Assembly (NCBI GenBank): GCA_003452395.1
Contig: DMOI01000014.1
Coordinates: forward strand, 2,930 to 66,929
Length of the DNA: 64,000 nucleotides
DNA from: Clostridiales bacterium
GTDB lineage: Bacteria; Bacillota; Clostridia; Lachnospirales; UBA12420
Direction of reading: 5' to 3'
The translations under genes were made by a program, and so were the position numbers. Within the stretch, counting starts at the first letter, position 1; each line of letters opens with the position of its first letter. The notes beneath the pieces were generated by a model, which saw nothing but the letters and a program-made list of their open reading frames with translations, did no database searches and was not told the origin of the DNA. This document shows positions 43,428 through 52,859 of this stretch, one piece after another.

Positions 43428-44599
43428 TCCTCCCTTGTAGCAGTCATCAATACTTTTTTACCTGCGGTTGTTCTTGTTGTAGCACCAAAAGTGTTCCACA
43501 CTTGTTTAATTCTAATATTTTTGATTCCGCTTTGAGTAATTTTATAAGTATATACGTCTTCCGTGTACGATGTGTCATAAACATATGCATGGTTTTCTTT
43601 TTTTATCATTGGTAACCATACAGTCCCTCCATTTATACTTATATAAGGTATAACATCACCAATTGTATATCCAGTTGGTGCTTTCTTTGTCATCAAGAAG
43701 GTTAATTCCTTTATATCAAAATCAAAGGTTTTATTAAATACTACGTTTTCAAATTCTTGTATGGCATATGATGTTACTCCAGTTGCATAAATTTCCGTAA
43801 ATCTAACCCACCAGTCCGTGTATCCTGAACTTCCACCTGTATGTTCTATTACTATGTATTTCACATTTCTCACACTACCAAAACTTATATTATTTTGATG
43901 AATACTCTGGCTTGTAATTGTATCATTTTGAGTTGTTCCTACTTGAACATTGTTACTATCATAAGCTTTATATGTTAAAGTTGGACTTCTTGCACCATAC
44001 CTCCATGTTACTAAAGTTGAAAAATTTATAGGAGTTGGGAATACAATTTTAAAGCTACCCAATACCCCTCCAGGATTGTAATATGTACCTCCTGTTGTTG
44101 TTGTATCCCCATCATATAATGAGCTTGGAGTACCATTCCATGTTCCAGTCAATGGAACTACACTATTTGGTCTAATATCTCCCATTGCGGTTGATGTTTC
44201 ATTATTAGTTTGTATTGTTGTATTAATTGCTAAAGTTTCTGCATTATCTAAGTATGTAGAGTTTACAAGCGATTGTGCGAATAGAGTTTCATATAACTTT
44301 TCAACATCATACATGAGTCCATCAACATTATTGTCGAGCTTTGTTACTGCATGTTTAACCTTTAAAGAAGTCATATACTTTGTATCATCTATTCCAGCTT
44401 CAGCCTCTACTTGAGTTGCTTTATCTGGCATTACAGCTAGTGCCTGTTCAATTTGATTCATGTTTGCTGCACTTACAGGAGTTCCTTCAGTACCTTTATA
44501 TATTAGTTTAACATCCGATTGTATTACATTCCCTAATTGGTCAGTTATATCGTATTTATTCTGTCCATCTTTCCAAACTCTTGGTGTATACGGCATCAC
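43424..44599 (-). CDS. Phage tail fibre / baseplate protein
   Basis: The 391-aa protein begins with a fibre-attachment-like N-terminus (YTPRVWKDGQNKYDITDQLGNV and TPVSAANMNQIEQALAV), then a carbohydrate-binding-like beta-rich domain (VVPLTGTWNGTPSSLYDGDTTTTGG, HTGGSSGYTDWWVRFTEIYATGV) resembling F5/8 type C folds. The first part is seen in BppU-like baseplate upper proteins. It probably contacts the cell surface. It overlaps the 113-aa gene by four bases. Confidence 0.75.
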   Translation of the reverse strand: MMPYTPRVWKDGQNKYDITDQLGNVIQSDVKLIYKGTEGTPVSAANMNQIEQALAVMPDKATQVEAEAGIDDTKYMTSLKVKHAVTKLDNNVDGLMYDVEKLYETLFAQSLVNSTYLDNAETLAINTTIQTNNETSTAMGDIRPNSVVPLTGTWNGTPSSLYDGDTTTTGGTYYNPGGVLGSFKIVFPTPINFSTLVTWRYGARSPTLTYKAYDSNNVQVGTTQNDTITSQSIHQNNISFGSVRNVKYIVIEHTGGSSGYTDWWVRFTEIYATGVTSYAIQEFENVVFNKTFDFDIKELTFLMTKKAPTGYTIGDVIPYISINGGTVWLPMIKKENHAYVYDTSYTEDVYTYKITQSGIKNIRIKQVWNTFGATTRTTAGKKVLMTATREE

Positions 44600-44937
44600 T
44601 GTTTCACCTCCACAGTCCAGTCTATATTTAGACTTTGAGTATTATCTTTATTTATTATTAGCGATTGTGTTGCATAGCACATACCACTGCCTAGAGTAGT
44701 TGTTGCTCCATTTCCATGTAAGCCTACTTCTACAATATTTCCATTGCCTTCATTTTCATTTAAATAGAAGGTATAAACATTTTTTACTCCACTTACCTCT
44801 GTTATATCTGTTGCTAGCTTTCTAAAAAACTCACCATTTTTATCTCTCAAGCTCATAATAGTTATCTTGTCTATTGTTTCTGCTATAACTTCATTAAGGA
44901 CTAGAGCATTGCCTTGACTCGTTATCAAATCGATCAC
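44596..44937 (-). CDS. Phage tail-associated protein (113 aa)
   Basis: I recognise no precise family. The protein is beta-rich (VYTFYLNENEGNGNIVEVGLHGNGATT and SLNIDWTVEVKQ) and lies between the baseplate hub and the fibre, with overlaps on both sides. A structural role in the tail tip is inferred. Confidence 0.6.
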   Translation of the reverse strand: MIDLITSQGNALVLNEVIAETIDKITIMSLRDKNGEFFRKLATDITEVSGVKNVYTFYLNENEGNGNIVEVGLHGNGATTTLGSGMCYATQSLIINKDNTQSLNIDWTVEVKQ

Positions 44938-44939
44938 CT

Positions 44940-46346
44940 CTAAATTACAAAATTACCTACCATCATATTTGCTCCACCAACTAAATAATTGTGTAGATTA
45001 TAGTTCATTTTCTCTTCAAGTTTCGGTACATTTATTGCATCATAATATACATTGTATTTTTCTACTAGCGTATCACCGCTTGTACCGAATAACGCTGTCT
45101 CTATTTTAGCTATCCGTTTGTTCATGTTCTTTAGAATGCTTGCGATATCCATCTGTGTACTCTCGAGTGTTATTTTTCTGTTCACCATTGCGATCTTGTT
45201 GATTGATTCGTAAGTTACATCTTTTATCAGTAGGTAGTCGTTGATATTTAGACTTGGTATTTCAATTTTTACTAGTTCCCCTACTCTGTATATTCCGTTA
45301 AAAGGCTCTAGACTTCCATTGATAACTGGTTTTGAATACTTTTCAAGATAGTTTGCTCCCGTTTCCTTCGCTAGAAATTTATTATCAGTTTCTACGTCAA
45401 GGATATCTTCATATAAACCATACTGTCCTTGACTTACTTTATCCTCGAGCAATATTTTAATAGGATACTCATATCGATACACTATCGTTCCAGATCCCGA
45501 TACACATAAATCAGGAACCAAGAGCTTTTCGTTTGAGTTTACCAAAAAGTCTTTAGTCCCTGCTTGAGTTATGTTTTGTATTCCAAGTGTCTTTTGAATT
45601 CCACCAATCGTCACTGTTATTGTTTCATCATCTGCAACTCTCGGTGTATAGTGTAGTGATATTGGAATAGTTCCGCTTACAGTTATGTTTTGTGTGTATG
45701 GTAAGCTTAGTTTCTTCGAGCCTTTCACCCATAGCTTATTCACTAGCTTTTCAGCACTATGTGTAAATGTAGTAGTACCTCTCTTGTATTTATCAACTGT
45801 AAGTACATTTTCATTAATAGAATTGGCTGTTTTGGAGAAGTTGAGATCTAGATTTTCATCTATGCACCAGTCATATCCTGTCAGGTTGCATATCTGTTCC
45901 ATTGCATCCCAAAGGTAAGTATCAGCAAATCGTATCGTTAGATTACGTGTATTTCCTTGTATCTTGTTTCTCGTAACCCAAGGAACATATTTAGCAAATA
46001 GACTATTCACCACTGTACTCACTGGGATATTTGAATAGCTTTCAGATACTATTATTTTCTGTGTTTTTGCTGTATAGTCAAAGCCTTCAAGGGTAACTGA
46101 TTTTACTAGATAATTACTTTTCTTCGGTGGGTTGGTAACATAACCTCTGAACTTATGACCGTCTTGATTTATTTGTACATCTGTTCCGATAGTGTATTTA
46201 CTGATATCATCATCTTTCTTGAATGGAAGTATTATGCTGAAACTTCCTGCTCTTTCTGTTTTAGAACTATTTACTCTGCACGAGTCATAGTAAACTATGG
46301 TTTCAGCTTCTTGCTGCCCTGTTGGCTTTATCTTTATTTCAGTCAT
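44940..46346 (-). CDS. Phage baseplate hub / tail protein (gpD-like)
   Basis: The 468-aa protein starts TEIKIKPTGQQEAETIVYYDSCRVNSSKTERAGSF and contains the hub core VQINQDGHKFRGYVTNPPKKSNY...LEGFDYTAKTQKIIVSESYSNIPVSTVV and later CNLTGYDWCIDENLDLNFSKTA. It matches the lambda gpL/gpD-type hub of siphophage and Listeria/Bacillus phages, which makes the tail tip ring. It begins on the last base of the tape measure gene, typical of tail operons. Confidence 0.8.
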   Translation of the reverse strand: MTEIKIKPTGQQEAETIVYYDSCRVNSSKTERAGSFSIILPFKKDDDISKYTIGTDVQINQDGHKFRGYVTNPPKKSNYLVKSVTLEGFDYTAKTQKIIVSESYSNIPVSTVVNSLFAKYVPWVTRNKIQGNTRNLTIRFADTYLWDAMEQICNLTGYDWCIDENLDLNFSKTANSINENVLTVDKYKRGTTTFTHSAEKLVNKLWVKGSKKLSLPYTQNITVSGTIPISLHYTPRVADDETITVTIGGIQKTLGIQNITQAGTKDFLVNSNEKLLVPDLCVSGSGTIVYRYEYPIKILLEDKVSQGQYGLYEDILDVETDNKFLAKETGANYLEKYSKPVINGSLEPFNGIYRVGELVKIEIPSLNINDYLLIKDVTYESINKIAMVNRKITLESTQMDIASILKNMNKRIAKIETALFGTSGDTLVEKYNVYYDAINVPKLEEKMNYNLHNYLVGGANMMVGNFVI

Positions 46347-49066
46347 TACCTACCACCACCTATACTAAGTGAAAACCGAGTGCCTATCTTTCTACTAATA
46401 AAGTCCGTAAACTCTTCCATTCCACTACTTCCGACTATCGTCCCTTGATTGATTATTGTCAGGCTGTTTCCTGAACTACCTACCCCTGTCCCTGATACAT
46501 TGATGTCTCCTGCTGTCCTCGTGACATCACTTGCAAGTGCTCCCATCGCCTTCGTTACCCTATTTTTATTTTGGTCAATACCAATCGCCATACCTTCTGC
46601 TGTGTATCTACCTATTTCCATCATTACACGGGATGGTGAGTGTATTCCTAATGCTGAACGTATTTTACCAGTAATTTGATCAGCTAGGTCTGAGACTACT
46701 TTTGCTACTTTGCTTATCATTGATTTAATACCGTCAATTAGCCCTTGGATGATATTTACCCCGTAATTGAATAGTGTGCTTGGCAGGTTTTTGATCCAGT
46801 CTATCGCTTTCGTTATACCATCAGTGATTGCATCCCATATTCCTTTTGATACATTTTTAATGCCTTCCCAAATGTTAGCGAACATGGACTTTATGCCTTC
46901 CCATGCAGAACCTGCTACACTCTTTATCGTTGTCCATACTCCTGCCAAGTATCCTGCTATGGCTTGGAGTGCTCCTGTAAATACAAGTTTGATACCTTCC
47001 CATATCTTCCCGAGCGCACCCTTGATATTCTCCCATATTCCTTTTGAATCTTCGCCTAACTTTGTGAAGTTACCAGTCACCAAGTCAATGAGTAGCAATA
47101 TTGATCCTAGGAATATGTTTTTTATTAGTTCCCATACACCTGAGAAATAGAGTTTCATACCATCAAATATCATAAGAATTCCCTTGAAGAATCCGCCAAA
47201 GTTTTCTGCTATAACCTTTACGAAACCTATTACGATTTTTATTACTGACGAAGATAAGTCTTGCCATATCTTACTTACAGTTGATAGTATTACATTAAAT
47301 ATTTCAGCTATCTTTTGCCCTGATTCTGTAAAAGATTGTGCTACCCAGTTCCACAAATTCGTGAAGAATTCCTGAATTGAACTCCAATTATTAATGATCA
47401 GGTACACCCCTGCTGCAAGTGCTGCTATCGCTGCTATTGCTATTCCAATTGGTCCAGTGATAACAGCCATTACTCCACCTGCTACAGCTATCGCACTAGA
47501 GACGGCTGTGAATGCGGTAATGAGTGCGGATATTCCTGTGACCATCTGCCCTATAATGATCAAGACAGGCCCAATTGCGGCAACTATCCCAGCAATCACA
47601 AGTATTGTATTTTGGGTTGCAGGTGATAGTTTTGAAAACCAATCAGCAAGTTCTTGTATCTTCTTTGCTACTGCAGTAATTGCAGGTGCGAGTGCTTGCT
47701 GTATTTTGATTCCTGCTGTCTCAAGGCTTCCTGTCATTTGTTCAATGCTTGATTTTGTATTATCTTGCATTGTCTTAGCCATTTGTTTCGCTGCTCCATC
47801 ACTTGTCTGTAAACTCTTAGTTAAATTGTCTAAATCCTTCGCGCCTGCTTGCATTAGTACCATCATACCCGACATAGCTTCCTGACCAAATATCTGCGAT
47901 ACTACTTGCTGCTTTTGTTCATTTGTTAAGCCTGCTGTCGATTTGCTTAAGCTGTTTATGATCTGACTTAAAGATAGCATATTTCCCTTTGCATCAAATG
48001 CAGAAAAGTTAATAGATGCCATTGCTGTAGCCGCTTCTTTGCTTGGATCAGATAGTCTCGATAGCGCACCTCTCAGTGTTGTGCCTGCTTGGCTTCCTTG
48101 TATCCCTGCATTCGCCATGATACCTATAGATGCGGTGACTTCTTCAAGCGATATTCCTGCTTGGTGAGCAATAGGAGCAACGTACTTCATTGCTTCTCCA
48201 ATACTTGAAACGGATGCATTTGTGTCTGCGGAGGTTTTTGCAAGTACGTCTGCTACGTGACCCGAATTACTTGCTTCAAGTCCGAACCCTCTTAGTGTAC
48301 TGGCTGCTATATCTGCACTACTTGCTAGGTCTTCACCGCTACTAGCCGCTAAATCTAACATTCCATCCATCGCTGACATAATTTCAGTAGTAGAGAATCC
48401 TGCAGAGGCTAGGTTTTCCATACCTTCTGCTGCCTGTTTAGCACTAAAGGCTGTATCTGATCCAAGTTGTAGTGCTTGGTCATTTAGTTTCTGAAACTCT
48501 TCCCCTGTCGCACCTGAGATTGCTTTCACTCTACTCATCTGTGCTTCAAAGTCATTTCCCACCATTACTGCCGCAGCCCCCAGACCTAATATGGGAGCTG
48601 TTACTTTTGTACTGAACTCTTTTCCTGCATCGGTCATTCCTTTGCCGAATTTATCGAGTTTCTTTGCTGCTTCTTCGGCTTGTTGACCGAATGATGAAAA
48701 TCCATTTGCATCTCTTAACTGTTGTTCTAAGTTTTGCAATTCTTGTTCTGTCCTTGTTACTTCACGTTGGAATGCCCGATACTGCCCTTCATTAATTTCA
48801 CCATTTGCAAATTGCTGGTTAACTTGCTGTTGTGATAACTTTAATGTATCTAGCTTGTCCTTAGTATTTTCTATTGCCTTTGCTAGTAATTGTTGTTTCT
48901 GCAACACCATTTCTGTATTACCAGGGTCTAGTTTAAGCAACTTATCAACTTGTTTTAATTCTGATTGTAGGTCTCTAGATTGCTTATTTACACCGCTTAG
49001 TGCTTTGTCAAGTCCTGTGGTTTCAGCACCTATAACAATATTGAGTCCTTTGATTGTTTCAGCCAT
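46346..49066 (-). CDS. Phage tail tape measure protein (TP901 family)
   Basis: The 906-aa protein sets tail length. It has an N-terminal coiled coil (LQSELKQVDKLLKLDPGNTEMVLQ), the TP901 core (LASAGFSTTEIMSAMDGMLDLAASSGEDLASSADIAASTLRGFGLEASNS... and QAGISLEEVTASIGIMANAGIQGSQAGTTLRGALSRL), hydrophobic segments near residue 480-560, and tandem WE.I-type helical repeats (IWEGIKLVFTGALQAIAG, AWEGIKSMFANIWEGIKNV). At about 1.5 A per residue it would give a tail near 130 nm; that figure is a rule of thumb. It lies 14 bp after the chaperone frame. Confidence 0.95.
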   Translation of the reverse strand: MAETIKGLNIVIGAETTGLDKALSGVNKQSRDLQSELKQVDKLLKLDPGNTEMVLQKQQLLAKAIENTKDKLDTLKLSQQQVNQQFANGEINEGQYRAFQREVTRTEQELQNLEQQLRDANGFSSFGQQAEEAAKKLDKFGKGMTDAGKEFSTKVTAPILGLGAAAVMVGNDFEAQMSRVKAISGATGEEFQKLNDQALQLGSDTAFSAKQAAEGMENLASAGFSTTEIMSAMDGMLDLAASSGEDLASSADIAASTLRGFGLEASNSGHVADVLAKTSADTNASVSSIGEAMKYVAPIAHQAGISLEEVTASIGIMANAGIQGSQAGTTLRGALSRLSDPSKEAATAMASINFSAFDAKGNMLSLSQIINSLSKSTAGLTNEQKQQVVSQIFGQEAMSGMMVLMQAGAKDLDNLTKSLQTSDGAAKQMAKTMQDNTKSSIEQMTGSLETAGIKIQQALAPAITAVAKKIQELADWFSKLSPATQNTILVIAGIVAAIGPVLIIIGQMVTGISALITAFTAVSSAIAVAGGVMAVITGPIGIAIAAIAALAAGVYLIINNWSSIQEFFTNLWNWVAQSFTESGQKIAEIFNVILSTVSKIWQDLSSSVIKIVIGFVKVIAENFGGFFKGILMIFDGMKLYFSGVWELIKNIFLGSILLLIDLVTGNFTKLGEDSKGIWENIKGALGKIWEGIKLVFTGALQAIAGYLAGVWTTIKSVAGSAWEGIKSMFANIWEGIKNVSKGIWDAITDGITKAIDWIKNLPSTLFNYGVNIIQGLIDGIKSMISKVAKVVSDLADQITGKIRSALGIHSPSRVMMEIGRYTAEGMAIGIDQNKNRVTKAMGALASDVTRTAGDINVSGTGVGSSGNSLTIINQGTIVGSSGMEEFTDFISRKIGTRFSLSIGGGR

Positions 49067-49080
49067 TGTTCTATCACCCC

Positions 49081-49299
49081 CTAGGCATAGAATGTATCAA
49101 TATCTGTTTGATTTGCTTGTCTGCTTTTTTGTGTACTGTTTCCGTTGTAGATTCTAGCAAACTTTAAAATGTCACCAACTCGTAATTGATTTATTTCCTC
49201 AAAGTTAAGTCCTGACTTTTTCCCTATCACCAAGATTGTTAGTTCTATATTTTCATCTACTTCATTACTATTTGCTTCTTGTTGGTGTGTACTTTCCAC
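49081..49299 (-). CDS. Phage tail assembly chaperone, downstream (T) part reached by frameshift
   Basis: The 72-codon frame has only a GTG start (49299) and no good ribosome binding site. Its N-terminus overlaps the end of the 114-aa chaperone. Sequence is ENIELTILVIGKKSGLNFEEINQLRVGDILKFARIYNGNST. In siphophages the second chaperone product is made by a shift between two such frames. Here the shift would occur at a T6C stretch (49300-49306). The product is used only during tail assembly. Confidence 0.7.
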   Translation of the reverse strand: MESTHQQEANSNEVDENIELTILVIGKKSGLNFEEINQLRVGDILKFARIYNGNSTQKSRQANQTDIDTFYA

Positions 49300-49612
49300 G
49301 AAAAAAGCCTGCTGCCGCTTCCTCCATAGTCACTTCATAAAGTGCTGTATCTGATAAATCGATACTCTCAAACGAACCTAACCAGTCCATAAAGTTTGGG
49401 AACGACTGTGGATACGAGTCTGATTTATTCATTGCCCATATCATCTGTAAGAACAGTGTCGTGTCTAAGTTCACCATACTGTCTTTTATCTTTTCTAGCT
49501 TTGCCATGTCCCCCATGAAGTCGCTTTTAAATTCTTGTTTATAAAACAAAAGAGTTAGAGGTGTCGCCCTAACTCTTATCTCCTTATCTCCTATTTTTAA
49601 ATCTCTAGCCAT
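49268..49612 (-). CDS. Phage tail assembly chaperone (G-like)
   Basis: The 114-aa protein lies between the major tail protein and the tape measure, the fixed place of the tail assembly chaperone. It reads MARDLKIGDKEIRVRATPLTLLFYKQEFKSDF..., LFLQMIWAMNKSDSYPQSFPNFMDWLGSFE and ends AAAGFFRGKYTPTRSK. The last 17 codons overlap the 72-codon frame. A run of six T followed by CGT at 49300-49306 marks the probable recoding site. Confidence 0.85.
   Translation of the reverse strand: MARDLKIGDKEIRVRATPLTLLFYKQEFKSDFMGDMAKLEKIKDSMVNLDTTLFLQMIWAMNKSDSYPQSFPNFMDWLGSFESIDLSDTALYEVTMEEAAAGFFRGKYTPTRSK
49295..49310 (-). promoter_or_regulatory. Programmed +1 (or -2) ribosomal frameshift site of the tail chaperone
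   Basis: On the minus strand GGC-TTT-TTT-CGT in the chaperone frame can slip: a tRNA on TTT moved by +1 reads TTC, and the next codon GTG enters the downstream frame (49299). A rare-looking CGT codon in the A site favours the slip. It would give the fusion GFF-VESTHQQ. Confidence 0.6.
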
Positions 49613-49629
49613 ATGTATTTCCCTCCATC

Positions 49630-50214
49630 TTATTCGAATATTGGTTTATAAACTGAATTGAAGAACGCATTATATGTTGTCGCATTTGTTGCATTCAGTT
49701 CAAGTGTTCCTTTTGTTATTTTCTTACCTGCGATATCTACTGGAACTATCGTGAGTGACAGTGTATCTGTTGCAGGATCAAGATTTTCTCCCTTGGTATT
49801 ATGTTCCTTTGATGGTCTTTGTGCTGTGCATGAATAGTACACAAATCTTCTGCTCTTTTGATCTCCCTGAACTTGTCCGAGTAATGCAAATTCCTTTGGT
49901 GTTGCATCTGCTTCCTCAACTAACATTCCATTATCATCAACTGACCATCCCATCATTTCCTGCAATATTGCATCTGGAATTAAAGCCATTTCTAGTTCTG
50001 CCTGATATCCATTGTTTGCTGTGACAACGAAGTATGCAGAGTTATCGGCATAGAATGTATTGCTATCACCTTGTGCCTGTGGTGAAAATTTTACTGCACC
50101 TGCTATCGCTACTGGTGTTTTCCATATTGGCTGAGTTCCCACCTCAGTATAGTCTCTAAATGCGATATGTACGTTTTGTAACCCATAAACTACTTTGTTT
50201 TCTGACATTTGCAT
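49630..50214 (-). CDS. Phage major tail protein
   Basis: The 194-aa protein has a beta-rich pattern (VVYGLQNVHIAFRDYTEVG, AQGDSNTFYADNSAYFVVTANNGYQAELEMALIP, KSRRFVYYSCTAQRPSKEHNTKGE, DTLSLTIVPVDIAGKKI) of the phi13-type major tail tube. It polymerises into the tail tube around the tape measure. It is followed by the chaperone genes as expected. Confidence 0.85.
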   Translation of the reverse strand: MQMSENKVVYGLQNVHIAFRDYTEVGTQPIWKTPVAIAGAVKFSPQAQGDSNTFYADNSAYFVVTANNGYQAELEMALIPDAILQEMMGWSVDDNGMLVEEADATPKEFALLGQVQGDQKSRRFVYYSCTAQRPSKEHNTKGENLDPATDTLSLTIVPVDIAGKKITKGTLELNATNATTYNAFFNSVYKPIFE

Positions 50215-50221
50215 GCCCTCC

Positions 50222-50536
50222 TTATATTAATTGAATTGTGTAAACAATTTGATATAGCTTTTCTTCACTGATTCTCGATTCGTATTTCGAATATACCAAA
50301 CCGTTTAACTTGAATACATCCTGCACCAATTTCTCGGTAACAGGACTCTTTTTGTCTGTATAAAGTTCCACTTGATACCCGCTGATGTCTACATAGTTTT
50401 GATTGTCAGCCTTGATATCTGCTGAACTAGAAAATTGATAGGTTATAAATGGCGCATTCACTTCCTCTTCAAACTCTCCATATACTATGGGTATGCTTGT
50501 TGTTTCAAGTGCTGTAACTAGCTCTTCTTGTGTCAT
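50222..50536 (-). CDS. Phage tail terminator/completion-like protein
   Basis: The 104-aa protein (LVTALETTSIPIVYGEFEEEVNAPFITYQFSSS, then DISGYQVELYTDKKSPVTEKLVQD) resembles the tail completion family, which caps the tail tube before head joining. It lies between the HK97 gp10-like gene and the major tail gene, the usual place. Confidence 0.75.
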   Translation of the reverse strand: MTQEELVTALETTSIPIVYGEFEEEVNAPFITYQFSSSADIKADNQNYVDISGYQVELYTDKKSPVTEKLVQDVFKLNGLVYSKYESRISEEKLYQIVYTIQLI

Positions 50537-50920
50537 CTATCTACCACCTGACCTTATAATTTGTTTTAGTCTATCGGTTAGAGTTACTCCATACTTTTCA
50601 TAAGCCTTTGCCATGTGTGGGAATGCTCTTGTCCTTCCTCCACCTCTTTTTGCATGTCCGAATTCTAGCAAGTGTACAAGTCTATAGTATTTTTTGTTCC
50701 ATACTACTGCTCTATTAATATGTGGAGCTGTTATGTTTGACTTTTTAAAGCCTTTAACATAGTTTCCATGTTTTTTTGGTGCTGTTATCTCAACTTCTGC
50801 AAGTATTTTTTCTGCTGTTTCATTTACCTCTTCAGCTATCCCGTTTGACACATCCTCGGTATACTCTTTCATCGCACTTACGATTTCATTTGCTAGATTA
50901 CCAATTGATATATTTATCAT
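50537..50920 (-). CDS. HK97 gp10-family phage protein
   Basis: The 127-aa protein matches the HK97 gp10 family: a helical start (IVSAMKEYTEDVSNGIAEEVNETAEKILAEVEITAPKKHGNYVKGF) and VWNKKYYRLVHLLEFGHAKRGGGRTRAFPHM, then PHMAKAYEKYG. It is a neck or tail component. It ends one base before the tail terminator gene and starts close to the head-tail closure gene. Confidence 0.85.
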   Translation of the reverse strand: MINISIGNLANEIVSAMKEYTEDVSNGIAEEVNETAEKILAEVEITAPKKHGNYVKGFKKSNITAPHINRAVVWNKKYYRLVHLLEFGHAKRGGGRTRAFPHMAKAYEKYGVTLTDRLKQIIRSGGR

Positions 50921-50922
50921 GG

Positions 50923-51222
50923 CTATCTAATCCTTTCACATACGAGTTCTACTTCTTCAAAGTCAGTAGCGTATGTACGGATCACGTTATATACCACATC
51001 TTCAAAGTTTACTTGCTTTTCCTCATTGTACTCATATCCATGAACTACAAAAATAATTTCAGGCTTTAATCCTGATTTTGCACTGTTATAAAATTCACTC
51101 CTACTTACCGATTTAATTTTGCATAAGACCGTTGTTTCTTTTAATGTTGGTATCTGATTTCCTATAGAATCTTTTGTGTAACCTTCGCTTCCCATTAGTT
51201 TTAACTCATAGTCATATGTCAT
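50923..51222 (-). CDS. Phage head-tail closure protein
   Basis: The 99-aa protein (YDYELKLMGSEGYTKDSIGNQIPTLKETTVLCKIKSVSRSEFYNSAKSGLKPEIIFVVHGYEY) is a beta-rich head closure/adaptor-like protein. It overlaps the connector gene by four bases and precedes gp10. Confidence 0.75.
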   Translation of the reverse strand: MTYDYELKLMGSEGYTKDSIGNQIPTLKETTVLCKIKSVSRSEFYNSAKSGLKPEIIFVVHGYEYNEEKQVNFEDVVYNVIRTYATDFEEVELVCERIR

Positions 51223-51488
51223 TCCGTACCACCTCCCGTGTGTATTACGAGGTTATGTAATCTAAACTGCAAATGCCTTGGTATTGCATCACTATCTTTG
51301 TTTTCATATCGCCACGCTGTATAGTCAACTATAAACATTTGATGATAGGAATTGGTCAAATTAATGACCAACCCTTTCTCATCTTCTAGTTCTGTTTTTA
51401 TGCCACTTGCTATAGCAGCTATATATGTATCTCTTACGTTAGTGGTTATCCCCAGTTTGCTTTTTATCAAGCTAACGATTAACTCCAT
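51219..51488 (-). CDS. Phage head-tail connector (gp6-like)
   Basis: The 89-aa protein (MELIVSLIKSKLGITTNVRDTYIAAIASGIKTELEDEKGL...) is an all-helical small connector that rings the portal. It lies 12 bp after the capsid gene. The identification is by position and helical pattern. Confidence 0.75.
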   Translation of the reverse strand: MELIVSLIKSKLGITTNVRDTYIAAIASGIKTELEDEKGLVINLTNSYHQMFIVDYTAWRYENKDSDAIPRHLQFRLHNLVIHTGGGTE

Positions 51489-51500
51489 TTATACCACCTC

Positions 51501-52859
51501 TTATTCATTGGCTGCGTCTGTTGCAAACGTTGCAGCTACTGTCGGAGCTGTATTGTTTAGTCCTATCAACACGAATGCACCCTTTCTTACTGGTTTTCCA
51601 TCGTATCTTGCTGTTGCTTTAAATACTGTCTTGTCACTTGTAAACAAGAACTCTGTTGAACTTGCTGTTTTAACATCTGCTCTTTCTGCAAGCAAGTATT
51701 TTGTGAAGTCTCCTGCGATGATGTTATTTTCAGGTATTTCTTCACTAAATACTACTTTATATCCGACACCAGGGAATGCTTGTCCACTCACTGTGACAAA
51801 TGCACCAGAAGCATTGCTCGCTAATGACATTGGTACGATTGTACCTAACCATGTTGCTTCGTTCATTGCTATTGTTATTGGCCCTCTTCCTCTTCTACCT
51901 CTTTTGATGAACTTCATTGCTTCAATTATCTTTGCAAACTTGGTATCAGCTACTGATAAAGTTATAATGTTTGTAGTTCTAAGTCCCTTGTCTGGATCAT
52001 CATCAACAAAGTCTGCATGAATTGCTGGTACAATACCTAGAGGCATCTTCGTTCCTGTTCCGTATAGAATTGCTTTGTCTAGTGCTATTGCTATTGATTC
52101 TTTTAATAGTTCCTCAACATGTGAAGCTAAGTTGACCATTGAATCTTCAATTAATGAATTGTCTAGTGGAATGAATCCTCCAACTTTATATCCATCAACT
52201 TCAACATCTGTAAACAATGAAGCTAATTCATTCAGTTTTCCAACCATCTCTGTCCATATTGCTTCTGGAGCTTCTCCTGAGATAATTGCTCTTCCTTCTC
52301 CTGTTAGTTTTGCTTTCCTTACTAAATCGTAGAACACAGAGTATCTTCCTAGATCATCTGTAATTGTATCTAGTAAGATTTGTGGGATTGTTAGGTCTAG
52401 TCCACTTATGCTTCTCTTTTGCACTGCCTGACTTAAGTTTGTATAGAAGCTTCTTACATCTTCTTTGTTTAGTCTTTCAATCACTAGCTCTCTTGCATTT
52501 AGTTTATTTTCTCTCATTCTTGTATTCCCCCTATCGATATTTGATTTTTTTCTTTCTTCTGAATTTTCAGAAGTTTTATTTTTTTCAGGTCCCTTTGTGA
52601 TGATCTCATTTAGTTCATCCTCTAGTCCTGCTATTTCTCTTTCAAGTGCTGTCTTCTTCTCTTCATTTTCTGTCTTTTCAGTTTCTAGTTTTGTTATTTC
52701 TTCTTCGATCACTGTAATTTCCTCATCTGTTTTAGCCTCATCAATAGATGTTGACAATTCTTGATTCCTCACTTTAAATTCATTTTCTTTTTCTATCAAC
52801 CCACCAAGAATTGATTTTCTTTGCTGGATCTTTTTATTAAGCATTAATTGTTTTAGCAT
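51501..52859 (-). CDS. Phage major capsid protein (HK97 fold) with N-terminal scaffolding domain
   Basis: The 452-aa protein has a coiled-coil delta domain (about residues 10-110: KENEFKVRNQELSTSIDEAKTDEEITVIEEEI) that acts as scaffold and is removed by the protease. The HK97 core then shows IPQILLDTITDDLGRYSVFYDLVRKAKLTGEGRAII, EVDGYKVGGFIPLDNSLIEDSMVNLASHVEELLKESIAIALDKAILYG and the end FKATARYDGKPVRKGAFVLIGLNN. It forms the icosahedral head. It overlaps the protease gene by seven bases. Confidence 0.95.
   Translation of the reverse strand: MLKQLMLNKKIQQRKSILGGLIEKENEFKVRNQELSTSIDEAKTDEEITVIEEEITKLETEKTENEEKKTALEREIAGLEDELNEIITKGPEKNKTSENSEERKKSNIDRGNTRMRENKLNARELVIERLNKEDVRSFYTNLSQAVQKRSISGLDLTIPQILLDTITDDLGRYSVFYDLVRKAKLTGEGRAIISGEAPEAIWTEMVGKLNELASLFTDVEVDGYKVGGFIPLDNSLIEDSMVNLASHVEELLKESIAIALDKAILYGTGTKMPLGIVPAIHADFVDDDPDKGLRTTNIITLSVADTKFAKIIEAMKFIKRGRRGRGPITIAMNEATWLGTIVPMSLASNASGAFVTVSGQAFPGVGYKVVFSEEIPENNIIAGDFTKYLLAERADVKTASSTEFLFTSDKTVFKATARYDGKPVRKGAFVLIGLNNTAPTVAATFATDAANE

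Noticed and set aside
49081..49299. 72-aa chaperone as an independent gene
   Set aside because: Only a GTG start with no ribosome binding site, overlapping the previous frame; a frameshift product fits better.
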